From: Chamaecrista fasciculata
Taxonomy: Eukaryota > Streptophyta > Magnoliopsida > Fabales > Fabaceae
Direction: 5' to 3'
NCBI GenBank assembly: GCA_003254925.1
Contig: QANZ01002974.1
Location: 11,888 to 75,887, forward strand
Length of the DNA: 64,000 nt
Shown here: in pieces, positions 37,680 through 50,024 of the stretch
Layout of the letters: each line of letters starts with the position of its first letter
How positions within the stretch are numbered: position 1 is the first letter of the stretch
The notes under the pieces: generated by a model
What the model was told of the DNA's origin: nothing
Database searches by the model: none
Seen by the model: the letters and a program-made list of their open reading frames with translations, nothing else
Program-made: the position numbers and the translations under genes

Positions 37680-38135
37680 TTTCAGTTTATCAAAAAATTA
37701 AAATTGAGATAGAAATAGAATTTTCTATTGTTAATTATTCTGATTTTGGTCAATATTTTCAATAACTCAAAAGTACGAAGTGATCTAATATTGAAAAAGC
37801 ACAAACACACAAACCAAATAAGCATTCCCAAAACGTATCAGAGGTTATGAATGAACAAAATTGAGAAAGGATAACTAATACAAGAACCTTGAAAAAGCAC
37901 AAACACACGAACCAAATCCCAAAACATATCAGAGGTTATGAAATAAAGACGTTTCCAGTTAATAAAAAAATTAAAATTAAGATAGAAGTAAAATTTTCTA
38001 TTGTTAATTATTCTGAACTTTGGGTCGATATTTTCAATAGTAAAAAGTACGAAGTAATCTAATATTGAAAAAACACAAACACACAAACCAAGTAACCATT
38101 CCCAAAACATAGCAGAGGTTATGAATTAACAAAAT
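37680..38135. repeat. Tandem duplication, period about 274 bp
   Basis: CAGTTTATCAAAAAATTAAA at about 37,682 and CAGTTAATAAAAAAATTAAA at about 37,956 start two similar blocks. They share TTTTCTATTGTTAATTATTC, CTAATATTGAAAAA.CACAAA and CCCAAAAC.TA.CAGAGGTT. The AAAAGCACAAACACAC...AGAGGTTATGAA part occurs three times. Confidence 0.75.
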
Positions 38136-41100
38136 TTCTCAATTAAACAATTTAATACATTTGTCAAACATATCAACTGACTATTATTCTCGATTTTCCA
38201 CTAACATCATATTCACAACTGATTTTGAATCATATGTTAATGTATTAAACAATGAAAAAGAAACTAATAATTCGCAACCACAACGAAAAAAAGAAGGCGT
38301 CTCCGGCTCTCCGCCATTACACCTATGCAAACAAGTTCAGATTGTTCGGCCAAAAAAAAATTTGTGATCAAAGGAAAAATTATTTTAAGCACAAAACACT
38401 AGGGAAAAAACTGCACTACAAAAAGTTCCGTCTAATATAAAACTACATTTTTTCAAGTACATACTGGCGCCGATCAAGGAGCCAAGTCGTACAAATGCTC
38501 ACAAGTTACAAGTCACAACAATCTTGTTGTTTTAAGATTATTCAATTTACTGCAATTATCAAAATAAAAAAAATAAAAAAAAAAAAAAAAGTATTGGCTA
38601 CTGCAGTATTCTTCTCCACTATACATTCTCACTTTTGTGTTCTAGTTTCATGAAGGTTAGAATAACATCGTTCAGAAAACATATTTCCCATATATTTTTT
38701 TAAAAGCATCCCATATTCATTACAATCGGGACAAAAGATAATTATTCTACAATTAAGATACCATACGAATAGCTGTTAATCAATCGCTCGATCCATCCAA
38801 CAAGTTCAAAAATAAAAGCCAAAATGATCACGAACAAACTTCAGGAGGACATAATCCACATTAACAACTAAGTTTTTACATCATTTTCAGAAAAACATTC
38901 AACATTCAACAGAAGAAATCGAAACCATCCTCATCCTTATCTACTAACAACTCCAATCTCATACACAAATCAAGACATCATTATTCAATTCAAGCTTACG
39001 CTGATTAGTGCATATTTTCACAGCGATAGCCTATCCCCATGATACTACATATCGTATGTATACAGTCCTCAACTGCTGCAAATAAAAAAACAGATAATCA
39101 ACACCCAGATAATCTAACCGCTGCCCCCACCCATGTAATAGGCTAATAGCAGAGAAATATTAATGAACCGAAGACATGGTATCCCTATCCTCCAAACGCA
39201 TGAGAAGACTTCATACACTAGGGATCGAGCAGAGTATTGTTCTATCGACTGTCAGAAGTATTGATGGCTCCAAAAATGAAATTAAAGATACAGTATACTT
39301 GTCCCATTTACCTCGTCCCAACAATCCAACGTTCCTCGACTCTACACAAACTGCACGACAAACTGGCTCCATTCTTATATCATGGCCAGGACCAAGTGGC
39401 CACCTACGTAATCACACAAAGTACAGCAAATAAACAAAGGGTTCCCAGTTCTGTAATACCATACACAAAAACAGAAAATGAACAATAACCCCGATGTTCC
39501 CCTGCTAATGTGAATCAGAGTCTCCCAACCAACTCTTCCAAAATCCAAGTTAGTTTCCCTCACGAAAGCACTGCACCAACATGATCAAGAGTTCCTAGTT
39601 TGACAATACCATTGATAAATAGCATAACACTCAATAAAATTATGCTTAAAGTATGAGGTCAGAATGAGTAAACCACGAGATACAGAGGAGAATATAGTTC
39701 CTTGCGATGCCATGGACGAAAGAAATTCTGTCCTCCATCTGTAAATACCAGAGTAATACGCATACAAATAGAAAAGTAAAGTTTATGCATATGATTCAAA
39801 CCTCGAGAAGAGGGGTGAAGACACTACACTCGGCCAATAAACAGGAGTAAGCTTTCTTTCTTGAAAAGAAGCTGGTGCGAGAGGATCTGACTGGAAACCA
39901 TTAGGTGGCACCAATAACAGAGCACCTATAAGGAAAACCCACAACTGTGACATATTAGGGCAAAAGAAGATCCTCGAGATGAGTACAATGACCAAATACC
40001 ATCGCGAAGAAAATAAGATCATCGTTTAAAAACCTTCGCACACCGGAGAATAGCATCACTAATACAAGATGTCCAAACCCGGAATTGACATATAGTCAAG
40101 ATCCTTAAATGAGAAAACCACAGTACTTGTACTCACTCTGAAGAAGAACCTCCAAAAATTTTACTTCTCCAAACAAAACCAACTGCAGCAAAAATATTTC
40201 TGAATTCAACATCACGGACATGACAAAGTAAACGTTTAAAAAAATATTAACAGAAGGAGCAAGATCTGAGTTATTCACAACCAGTCTCCCACCCAAAATC
40301 CAAGCACTGCCATCACAACAACCTAAAGGCTCGGCCAACAAAGGGAAGAACCCTACATGAATGTTTTTCCCTGCAAGACCCAAATGCAAGCATATACAAG
40401 AATGCTGAGCAATTACTATGGATATTTTCTGACATTGGGCATACATGAACAAATAAAAAAGCAGAAAATTTCAAAATTGAAAAGATTAACCACTCATTTC
40501 CCCGCTCATCAATTCTGCAGCGACTTGGAAAGAAACTGCCGCCAAAAAAACACATTCCTTGAGAAATACTGATGTATCATACTTGATTGGAATATGAAGA
40601 AAATAAATAATCATTTCCAACACTGATCAGAGAAGTCACCAAGTTAAAACATAAGGCAGTGCCACAGAAATAGACGCCCAATTTTACATTAACCTTCAGA
40701 CAAACTGCAAATCTCAATAGGTACATGCCACCGATGTAACAAGCAAAAGAAAAGACCATGAACATGAAAAGGTCATGCATAGTTTATCCAAGAACTGTTT
40801 GCTCCTGCTACATATACAACCAAGATATTCACCGTCCATGGAGACAACTGAAAAAAATAGTTGAGAAAACAATTTCATGCATTTATACATAAAATAAAAA
40901 TACCATGTCCAATACCAAATCACTACAAAATATCCAGGAACAGCTCGTGCCAACTGCAGCAAAAAAATCCCCACATCTCAATAACAATAAGCTAAAAGAC
41001 AATATTGAATAGATCAGGAATAAGAAAACCCACAATTGTCCACAAACTCGCTGTCATCGACAAAAGTTGGCCCTCCCACATGGAGGGCTAAAACACAGGA

Positions 41101-41479
41101 AGAGAAATAATTCTACAACCAATAAAAGTTTTATATAATTTCAATTACTATATTTTTTTTATACTAATTACTATACAATATATATATTAGATTAGATAAA
41201 ATACACATGTAAGGAAGATGCCATCCCTGATTTGACCCAACGTAAAGAAAAAGTTGGCACCAGCTAATCGAACACCCATAATTGATTGAAAGAAGACCAT
41301 TCCTTCTCAAAAATCACCTAGCAACCAAACAGAAGAATACCCAATAGAAACTGAACATTTGACAAATTCAACTTACAAAATGCAAAAATACTCAAACCAG
41401 GAAATTAAACAAAACTGCGTGTCGATTGCTCCAGTCCCTAGCCAAAAGTTGGTCCTGTCCCCAAAGCAATGCAACCAAC

Positions 41480-42480
41480 ATAAACAAGAGATCCCGGTTC
41501 AACCATAGCATTGAACAATAACAGAAAATAATACTCAGGTTCAAAGTTGAACAAATTAACCAACATAATACTCCACAAAACCGTGTATCCATTGCTGCAG
41601 TCTGTATAACCAAAAATGATGTTCCTGTCCCCTAAGCAATGCAACCAACATAAACAAGAAATCCCAGTTCGCCCAAAGCATTTGATTAAAAACAGATCAT
41701 TATACTGAACGAAGTTTCCAAGTAGAACAAATTAACCAACATATTCCACCGCTAAGTAAGAATGTTAATGAAAATCTTGAATCGCCTAAATCCAACTTTT
41801 CCCGTCTTAGGCTTGAATTGCCTAAATCCAACTTCTGCACCCTGAACAAAACTAGACTGTCATTGATAAAAAACAGAACAATACTTAGAAAAGTATGTGA
41901 ACTCCCCTCAAGTTATTGCACTGCAAGCACAGCACCCACCACCTTCAACAAAATTCCCAATTCGCGTATACCATAGATTGTACTGCAAGCACAGCACCAC
42001 ATGAAAGGTTCCCAGTACCACTATACCATTGATCAAATACAGAACAATATTTAAGGAAACAATGTGAATAATAGAAACCAAGATGTCGCCTATCTAACCT
42101 AGAAAAGAATGTGGACTCCCTCCAACCTAGAAAAGAATGTGGACACCCTCCAAATCGCTACAAGAACTGCACCCCCCCTACATAAACAAGAGTCTCCGAT
42201 TCTACAATGCCATTGATTGCACTGCATGGACAGTACCCACATAGACAAAAAGTTCCAAATTCAACGATGCCATTGATAAAAAACAGAACAGTACTCAAGG
42301 AAATGATGTAGAAGAATAGAACAAATCAACCAATTGTTCACAGCTAATCTCAGAGAAGAATCTGGACTTCATATTGCACACGCACAGCACCCACCAATGT
42401 AAACAAGGATTCCCCATTTCACTGCAAGAACTGCACCCACATAAACGAGACTTCCCAATACTATATCATTGACAAAGTCA
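41480..42480 (-). repeat. Diverged short-repeat array, older copy
   Basis: The same short motif recurs in more diverged form near 41,483, 41,654, 41,950, 42,005, 42,190, 42,245, 42,404 and 42,443, with GAACAAATTAACCAA and TGCACTGCAAG words between. It is followed by the 42.88-43.57 kb block that parallels 36.58-37.1 kb, so this is the older partner of the 31-37 kb region. Confidence 0.65.
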
Positions 42481-44370
42481 GAACAGTACTCAAGGAAAAT
42501 GATGTCAGAGAATACAACAAATTAACCAAGATGTTTCCCCAGAACCTAAACGCCCTCCAGATCGCGCTGAATGCACAAAAGAAATCAGGAAATCACTCCC
42601 TCGAACTGTGAACACCAGCTCAATCCTCCGACAATCTCCGACAAGAGAAACATGATACAAATGAGCATATTGTCAAACTCCAAACAGAAAAACAGGCAAG
42701 GATGCAGACCAAACAAGAGAAAGATGATTAATGTCAGCACTTAAAGAAACAAGCTGGAGTGAGTGATATGTAACTGGAAGAACTTAAGTTGGCATCACAA
42801 TAACCCTCATTTATGACTTTATGACAGATAAGAACACCGTAATGTAAGAAAACCGCCATGGGTAGACAAATAAGAAAAGCTCCAATTGTGGAAAACAACC
42901 AATTAACAGCATAAATAGGAATCGGTACTCAGGCCAAGATGTCAAAAATCGAGAATGCCAAGCTCAAAAATGAGAAAATCACATTATCGCTTCTATGATG
43001 CTGGATCTCAAAAAACGAAGTCTCCAAACATAGCCAATTGCAGAAACTATTTCCAAAATCGTGACACAGTACAAAATAACATTTCAGAAATAATAGATGA
43101 CAAAATGAGCACAGGATTCAGTTAGTGATTAACCCATTCCAGGAACAAAGGGTGGTGCCACACAAATCTTCAAAATATTACAAGAAAAACCTCAAAGACC
43201 AACTGCAACAAGGCAGGACCCAAAATCTCAAGAGCCACAGACATGAGCAAATATCGAATAATAGCTCACGAATAAGAACCGAAAATTCTTTTACCCTCCA
43301 AGTCAGCCCCATTAATATCCCAAGCCTGCTAGCTCCTCATACTAAACAGCGAAGATAAGAAGGCAATTAATAATCTTCCCCTAGAAACAAAAACCCAAGC
43401 CATAATCCGTCACTATGTTATCATAAATAAAATGTAATTCAAAAAAGAAATCCATGTCCAGATAAGAATCAGGGATAGTTATTAAATGGTGGAAAACAAA
43501 TAAACAATACATAAATCTTACAAAATCTTCCAGGACACCTCGTGTATGCTGCCATAAAAAAATTAACAAAAAAGAAGTTCCCAACTCAATAACACAGACA
43601 AGTGCAAACATGAAATTGACAATTGTTCACACTTCACAATTCAAAACTCCCATTCACCTCTTCCAGAATCCAACATTTCTGTATCAATAAAAACAAGAGT
43701 TTCCACCGAAAAGAGAATACTACAGAGAAAAATAATGTAAAAGAAAAATAAACCAACTTATCTCCTTGCAGCTTCAAAGAAAGTGGACTCAAGGAGAAGA
43801 AGAAACTGTCCTCTTCCTAAAAGACAAAGAAAATAGAAACACAACAGTAAAAAAATCAACACAAGGTCGAAGAAAATACAATTTTGAAATGAAAAAACCT
43901 AGTAGTTATAACCATTACCAAAGCACAACATAGAAAAGGAAATAAAACGTTTAACAAGTTATTTCTGATGGATCAAACCCATAGGAAAATTCATATGACA
44001 GAAAAAACGAGAACATTATCCAAGTTGTCGGCGCAGCCAATCTGGAAAAAATGCTCCTGCCACACAAGGCACACCTTCCAGAACGGCTACCTTAAGGTGA
44101 GCACTTCAGGCATGCCAGCTCAGCTCCCCCGCCACTTAGATAGCTAAGAACAATAAAACACCTTAGCCCCCCTATAAACAACAATGCAAACAACTATTTT
44201 GAGAAACCTCTATGCTTAAGACTCTACTTGCACAACTGGAAACCGAATAGTCATATCAAATGAAGAAGAGGAGGAATCGTCACCAAACCGAGGACAAAAT
44301 CAGAGGCAACATACGAACATGCCAAACCAGCTGCAAGACAGTGAATCATTAACATCATATGTAACAGCCC

Positions 44371-44500
44371 AAAGTAAAACCGTTAAAGGTTAAATGCTAT
44401 AGACAAAGAAAGTCAAATCAGCATTGGAGTGACCTAAAGTAAAACCGATTGTTAAAGAAGGTTGGATACCATAGACAAAAAAGTCAAATCAGTTTCCCAA
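44371..44500. repeat. Tandem duplication, period about 65 bp
   Basis: Two adjacent copies share AAAGTAAAACCG, TAGACAAA.AAAGTCAAATCAG and intervening words. They are followed at 44.85-45.10 kb by another duplicated block (CCAGAGC.CTG.AATCGAATAGAAAA) and at 45.2-45.75 kb by repeated TAGATATCACC, CCCAACACGT and CCCTGGAAAA.ACCAGTT words. Confidence 0.65.
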
Positions 44501-46296
44501 GTTTTTCACCACACCAAAATCCACCGATAGATATCATATCAAATTAAAATTAGGCAGAGATAGATAGCTAAACCGTTTATATAATCTGATGCACATCCCT
44601 ACAAGAGCATCTCACAGACCAACTGCAACAAATCAAATTCCCAATCATACTGACATATGGAACCGGCCAAGGTAAGAACTAAAATAAAAAACAGTAGGAA
44701 GCAAGCCAAGGGATGAGTCAAGGAAAGAATCTCACAAGCAAACCTTAAAACTATTGATAGTCGACACAGATAATTAAATCATCACTCCCAGTTCTTCACC
44801 GCTCCAACCACACCAGGGACAACATATTTACTATTTTCACTACTCAGCGCAAGATAATCCCAATATCTCCCGACTCCAGAGCACTGTAATCGAATAGAAA
44901 ATATTTCATAAACAGTTCAATCAGAATGGGGCAAAACCACAAAAGTATTCAAGAAAAATTCTTGGAAAGTTTAGAATATCGACGAAAGTCCTTCATTTAT
45001 ATTAATATCCGTATGATGCCATTGATCAGCAAGGAAATAAACCCGATATCTCCAAACTCCAGAGCGCTGCAATCGAATAGAAAATTGTCATTACACCCAG
45101 TTCTATCATAAAGGGTGAATGCGAGAACAATAAGTAAGGCACTGAGGGAAGAAAAATCGTTGGCAGGTTCAACGACCCGCCATCAAATAAAAATAGAACG
45201 ACGCAATCAAGAGTAATGACCGTAGCGATCGAATTACCACCGAGTGGATAAGAACGGTAAAGGGTTCAGTGTCACCGTCCCTGGAAAAGACCAGTTACCA
45301 GTCACAGGTAGATTGATAGGTGTTCTCATAACAACAAAAAGAATCTATAAGGAGAAAATATGAGGCCACCAAAATAAAATAGATATCACCAAATACTGCT
45401 TGGACGAAGTCCCAACACGTGAAAAGGCACGCACTCATAAGATAATCATCTCTCTGTCCATGAAAAACCGTTATAAGACAACGGCAGCTAGAGTGAGGAA
45501 TTTTCCCCTGTACAGCTGAGGAAAATCAAGAAACAGAAAGATCGAAAAGAGGCAATCAAGATAGAGTAGATATCACTGACTCCCAACACGTAATTGAGCA
45601 CGCACAAACAGGACGAGTACCATCTTGGTCCCTGGAAAAACCAGTTTCAGTAGAAAAACCTAGAATCTAGAGGCAGAAATCGGTACCAAGCACTGAAGAT
45701 ATAGTAGATATCACCAGATCCTGCGGGAAATTAGATGGTACGAACATCGACACAAACAATTTTTGCAACACCTATATCGCCAAACCAGCTGCAAGAAAAT
45801 ATCCAAATTCAATACTACACTCCACGCCATCACGGCCAAAACCAAATAAGAACTGAGATATAAATCGAATAAATTAAATCGATTGTCCTCTATTCAAAAC
45901 AATTTCCAGCTCCCATCCAGCCATGAAAAATAATACTCCCCGTGAAACGCGATCTGATTCACATGTTCTGATCTCCAAACTGCAACCGGATAAGGAAACG
46001 TTCAAAACCTAACTTCGATCACGATATTAAAAGCAAAAGGAATGTTCAAGAAATTCAACAACGGAAGAATCATGAAACATATCAATCTATTGAACCCTTA
46101 GATCAGAAAACCATATCTATCTGCAGAGAAAACGAGATGGCAAAACCTCGATCCGCATAGCAACAGAGAAGGTTTGCGCCTACATAATGAAACGCAAAAG
46201 CTAGCATCCCAAAAGTAACAAAGAAATTAATAAAGAACCACAACGAAATATAAATCTTGCGATTAGCATTGCAATTGCAAACTGAGAAGGAGAAGC

Positions 46297-46304
46297 ATTA
46301 TATA
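46297..46304 (-). promoter_or_regulatory. Candidate TATA box for a leftward transcript
   Basis: The minus strand reads GCCTATATAATGC here, upstream of a C/T-rich leader-like stretch running down from 46,260. It would drive transcription into the repeat locus. This is an inference from sequence context only. Confidence 0.4.
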
Positions 46305-46310
46305 GGCAAT

Positions 46311-46878
46311 ATCAGGTCAAGATTGACGGCCTAGATAAGGCGGTGGTTAGCTATGTTGACGGACGGACGGACACGATCAAATCTTTTAGGTGACAACTGG
46401 CAACTTTATAACCATTGACGCGGTTTTTTTTAATTTTTTATTTAAAAAATAGAACACGGTTTCTAAATTAAGTCCATTGAACGTGGATAACACGCCAAAA
46501 AATATTTAAATATATATTTAAGGCGGTGGAGATTTGGACGCTCACGATTCCTTAGATTAAAGGCGGTGGAAGTGTGAACGGTTAGGATTTGTTGCAATTT
46601 ACAAAGCATCTGACTCCGTCCATGCTTAATATTCTAGTTCCTTCCAAACTCCACCAGCGTTTTTTTTTTCATTATTTTATTAATATTATTTTCTGTTGGA
46701 ATACTATTTTTTCTCGCATTGTGCTTTGTGTTGAGATAAATATTTTTTATTCAAATTCTTAAAATTTTTTATATTTTCCTTTTTTATGATAATTCTCTTA
46801 TATTTTCATTAAACGATAACCAAGTAAATTCAGACTATTTTGATAAGTTTAATAATTATAAATTAACCGTCAATATTA
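46311..46878. other. Intergenic stretch with a short direct repeat
   Basis: AAGGCGGTGGAGATTTGGACG and AAGGCGGTGGAAGTGTGAACG lie near 46,521 and 46,561, with another AAGGCGGTGG at about 46,337. The rest is AT-rich. If the 46.30-kb TATA box is real, this is its promoter region. Confidence 0.45.
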
Positions 46879-47338
46879 GGGATGATCATGGGTAGGGTAT
46901 TATGATACCCGTATCCATACCCATATGTGAGCGGGTATCAAAATCAATCCCCATATCCATACTCGCTGGGTAGTCTAATCCCCATACCCGAACCCGGAAA
47001 AATTTTAAAATAAATTATTTTTTGTTAATATAAAATTTATATTCATCTAGCTTTTTACATCTATAACAGTATAACTACAAAAAATTAAAAAATAAATCAT
47101 AAATATGAATGCATTAATAAAATATTTTAATATTTATAAAAACTTTAATATTTTTTCAATAAAATGTGTTAAAGTATTATATTTTATATATATATATATT
47201 TATTATTACTAATGGGTAAATGGGTAGGGTACCACCATACCCGGACCCGTACCCATTAAGAATGGGTACAGGTCCAAACCCATACCTATAAGGTGATTTT
47301 CAAGGTCCCCATTGGGTATGGGTATTTTGATCATCCCA
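46879..47338. mobile_element. Terminal-inverted-repeat element rich in GGGTATCC-like words
   Basis: The ends are inverted: GGGATGATCATGGGTAGG on the left and TTTTGATCATCCC on the right, sharing the 10-bp GGGATGATCA. Subterminal regions repeat CCCATACCCG, GGGTATGGGTA and CCCGTACCCA. The centre is AT-rich. Flanks TCAATATTA and TCATATTA are near matches, suggesting an imperfect target duplication of about 8 bp, so a hAT-type MITE is my best guess. Confidence 0.55.
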
Positions 47339-47818
47339 TCATATTAAATATAAATCGTTTATAGAAATGCAAAAATATTTTTTCACAAAAAAATAGAGTA
47401 ATAATGTCAATAACTAAGGATTAGTTGTTGAGTTGTTATAATGGCCAAAAAAAAAAGTTGTTGAGTTGTTGACATATTGTTAGATTGTTACTTACGCGGT
47501 AAAATACTTTAGCATCAGGTCTCTCAGGACGTTAAGGATATTTTCTTCTTTCCAAAAAAGTAATTTGTATACAATTATTTTTTATTTTTAATTAGCAAAT
47601 TTAAGTTAAAAAATATTAAAAGATAACTAAGTAAATTAAACTTTAAACTAAAGCTTTAAACAAAATATACATTATCGGTATACATGCCTTTTTGAAATCT
47701 TTCAAAAAGATTTGGTAACATATGAAAAAGATTTAAGTTAAAAAAATATTAAAAGATAACTAAGTAAATTAAACTTTAAACTAAAGCTTTCAAAAAGATT
47801 TGGTAACATATGAAAAAA

Positions 47819-48355
47819 AAAACTTTAAAGGTTCATTTTGGTCCTAAATGTATGCCCTAATATTATTTTGGCCCATTATGTTTCAAAATGTTTAAAATGG
47901 TCCTAAATATTGGCAAAATATTTCGTTTCGGTCCAAACTATTAAATATGTCTCTTTTCAAGTTCAACGTGACGAGTTTAGAGTTATGTATTATTCTCAAA
48001 GAGTACTTTATCTATCTAGTTTGAGTCGTCAACGAACGAGATCAAATCAGTCCTAAAAGTACACTGCTCGTTTCATGGTCAAACAAGCAAAATTGATCAT
48101 ATCACTCTCGTTTCAAATTTGAATGCGACGAATTCAGAGCTATGAGTTAATCTTAATAAGTCTTTTGAATTTGAAATGAGAGACGAGAGATATATGACCA
48201 AATTTAATAATTTTGGACCAAAATAAAACATTTTACCAACATTTAGGACCAAAATGAAACATTTGTCAACATTTAAGACCAATTTGAACATTTTGAAATA
48301 TAATAGACTAAAATAAACATTAGAGTATACATTTAGAACCAAAATGACTCTTTGA
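47819..48355. mobile_element. Foldback element, about 540 bp
   Basis: Arms of roughly 140 bp are inverted copies. The left has CATTTTGGTCCTAAATGTAT, TTTCAAAATGTTTAAA and TTTCGGTCCAAACTATTAAA. The right has the reverse complements in mirrored order, ending ATTTAGAACCAAAATGACTC. The centre holds a second, weaker inverted pair around CTCGTTTCA / GACGAG words. Noncoding. Confidence 0.7.
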
Positions 48356-48570
48356 CAAAAAAAAAAAATGAAATATCATAAACCCCAACTTCTTTTTTCT
48401 TGGGCAAGGGCCACAACACGGGCCAGAGTAAAAGCCCAAACACACAAAGGGGTCGAGATCAAAAAGCCCAAACAGACAAAACTCACACCTACCATATGGA
48501 AGTACGAACAAATTCTTTCTGACCCAAAAAAGTACAAACAAAGAAAGCGATACTAAAACCTAGTTTATTT

Positions 48571-49795
48571 GCGATTATAATCGTAATAAGCATGTTCGTT
48601 TGCGCTTTTTTTCTCTAATCAAATTATAATCATGATTTTTTTTATAATCAAACACACTCAATTACACTTATACCCCTATATATATACCTATAATTACTTA
48701 TACTCTAATACAATCAATCACCCATTACAAAAGGGCAAAATAATCATTTAACTCAATATTGGACCAGTTTGTAAATACTCATTCTTATATTTGGGCTAAA
48801 TTGCTATTTTGTTCAAATAGTTTAGATTGAAATGAATATTTTTGCCATTGTTTTCCCCTCTCTCGTCTATCGATCTCTTGTCTGTTTCTCTCTCTCCCCC
48901 CTCTCTCTCTTTATAGAAGATTTGAAACGCCAGCGTGAGCGGAAGATGGCAAACGCAGCAGAAACAAGAAGCAGAACCGAATCGAATGGGATTGCAAGTG
49001 ACAAAAAAGTGAGCCGATTGGGTTTGACTAGTCGAATCCAAGCCGGGGAGATGCTAGATCGGAGAAGATGCAGATGAACCGGTTTGAAGGAGTCTTTTTG
49101 ACATTGTGGGTCAGAGTCCGAAACAGAGTAATGAACAGATCCAGCCTTGAAGAAGGAAAGACGGGTTTTTTATGAGCTTGCATTCCCAAGGGCAGAGATT
49201 ATAGTTTGGAAGAGAGAGAGGTTGATGGAATGAAGGCTAAAGGAGGAGGAGCAATTTGTGGGGTTTGATGAATGTGATGAGTTAGAGAGAATGAGAGAGG
49301 AAGAATTGGGATCGTAGCGAGGAGAGAGAAAGAGAGATTGTTGATGGAGATGAGGGAATGAGGAGTGGCTTGAGAGAAAATTAATGGATTATGTGAAATT
49401 GAATATTTATTTCGCATCCGAGAATTTTTTCCTCTTCATTTTGTAGGCAAAAAAAAAAAAATTGTCAACCAAACAAAATAATCACCTTAAAATATGCTTT
49501 TCAAATAATCAAATTTTCACGCTTCCCGAGATAAACAGTGACACAATTTAATTTTTTTATAAGCAACAATCACATTCAAACACACTTTGATTGTTTTAAA
49601 ATCACATCTTATTTTTTTCAACTTTTTCTTCCATTTCTACCCCTACACAATTTATCAATTTTTTCACTCTTCTATCTATCAATCACAATCATTACATACT
49701 CATTTCAATAATTTCACACCAGATAATCAACATTCATCCAAACACCACTATAAAAATAATCAACTTTAATTATAATCATACTACGATTATAATCG
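48571..49795. mobile_element. Terminal-inverted-repeat element carrying a gene-like insert
   Basis: The left end GCGATTATAATCGTAATA at 48,571 and the right end TACGATTATAATCG (to 49,795) are inverted copies. Subterminal TTATAATCA and CAAACACACT words recur on both sides. The interior (about 48,830-49,430) is compositionally different: a CTCTCTCTCCCCC leader, a short frame at 48,946-49,077 (MANAAETRSRTESNGIASDK...) and a GA-rich tail. This looks like a captured gene fragment. I could not fix a target duplication. Confidence 0.45.
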
Positions 49796-50024
49796 GAGCT
49801 GATTTTATTATAAGTGCAAAAGAACGGATTTCACTTTTTGTTTTTCGAACCAAATCCTAAATCTCACTTGATTTTACTTTATTTACAGTTTAATAAAGAA
49901 ACAATGTGTGTGAAGGCTAAATACATGCCTTTGCTCCCGTCCAAGTCAACAACACAAAAATCTAACACGGGTAATGAATCTAACGAAACAAACTAATTGC
50001 AGGTATAGAAATCCCTAAGAAAGA
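49796..50024. other. 3' flank of the DUF616 gene
   Basis: Short intergenic stretch containing the probable 3' UTR of the DUF616 gene (minus strand). Nothing else was recognised. Confidence 0.4.

Larger units (their letters stand above)
28100..46310 (-). repeat. Nested-duplication repeat locus, possible long noncoding transcript
   Basis: About 18 kb without a convincing protein gene, built by repeated duplication. Segment 29.56-31.0 kb recurs diverged at 38.1-39.7 kb, with shared words such as GATTAGTGCATATTTTC/GACTAGTGCATATTTTC, AGCGATAGCCTATCC and ACACAAATCAAGACATCATT. Segment 36.58-37.1 kb recurs at 42.88-43.57 kb (GAGAAAATCACATTAT, CTATGATGCTGGATCTC, ACACCTCGTGTA). The 31.0-36.7 kb part is a recent tandem duplication. 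Throughout runs a short motif, CAAGAGTTCCCAATT.GACTATACCATTGAT, with TGCACTGCAAG.ACTGCACCCACATAAA around it. A TATA box on the minus strand at 46.30 kb and a C/T-rich leader below it hint at transcription to the left. I do not recognise the family. Confidence 0.6.
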
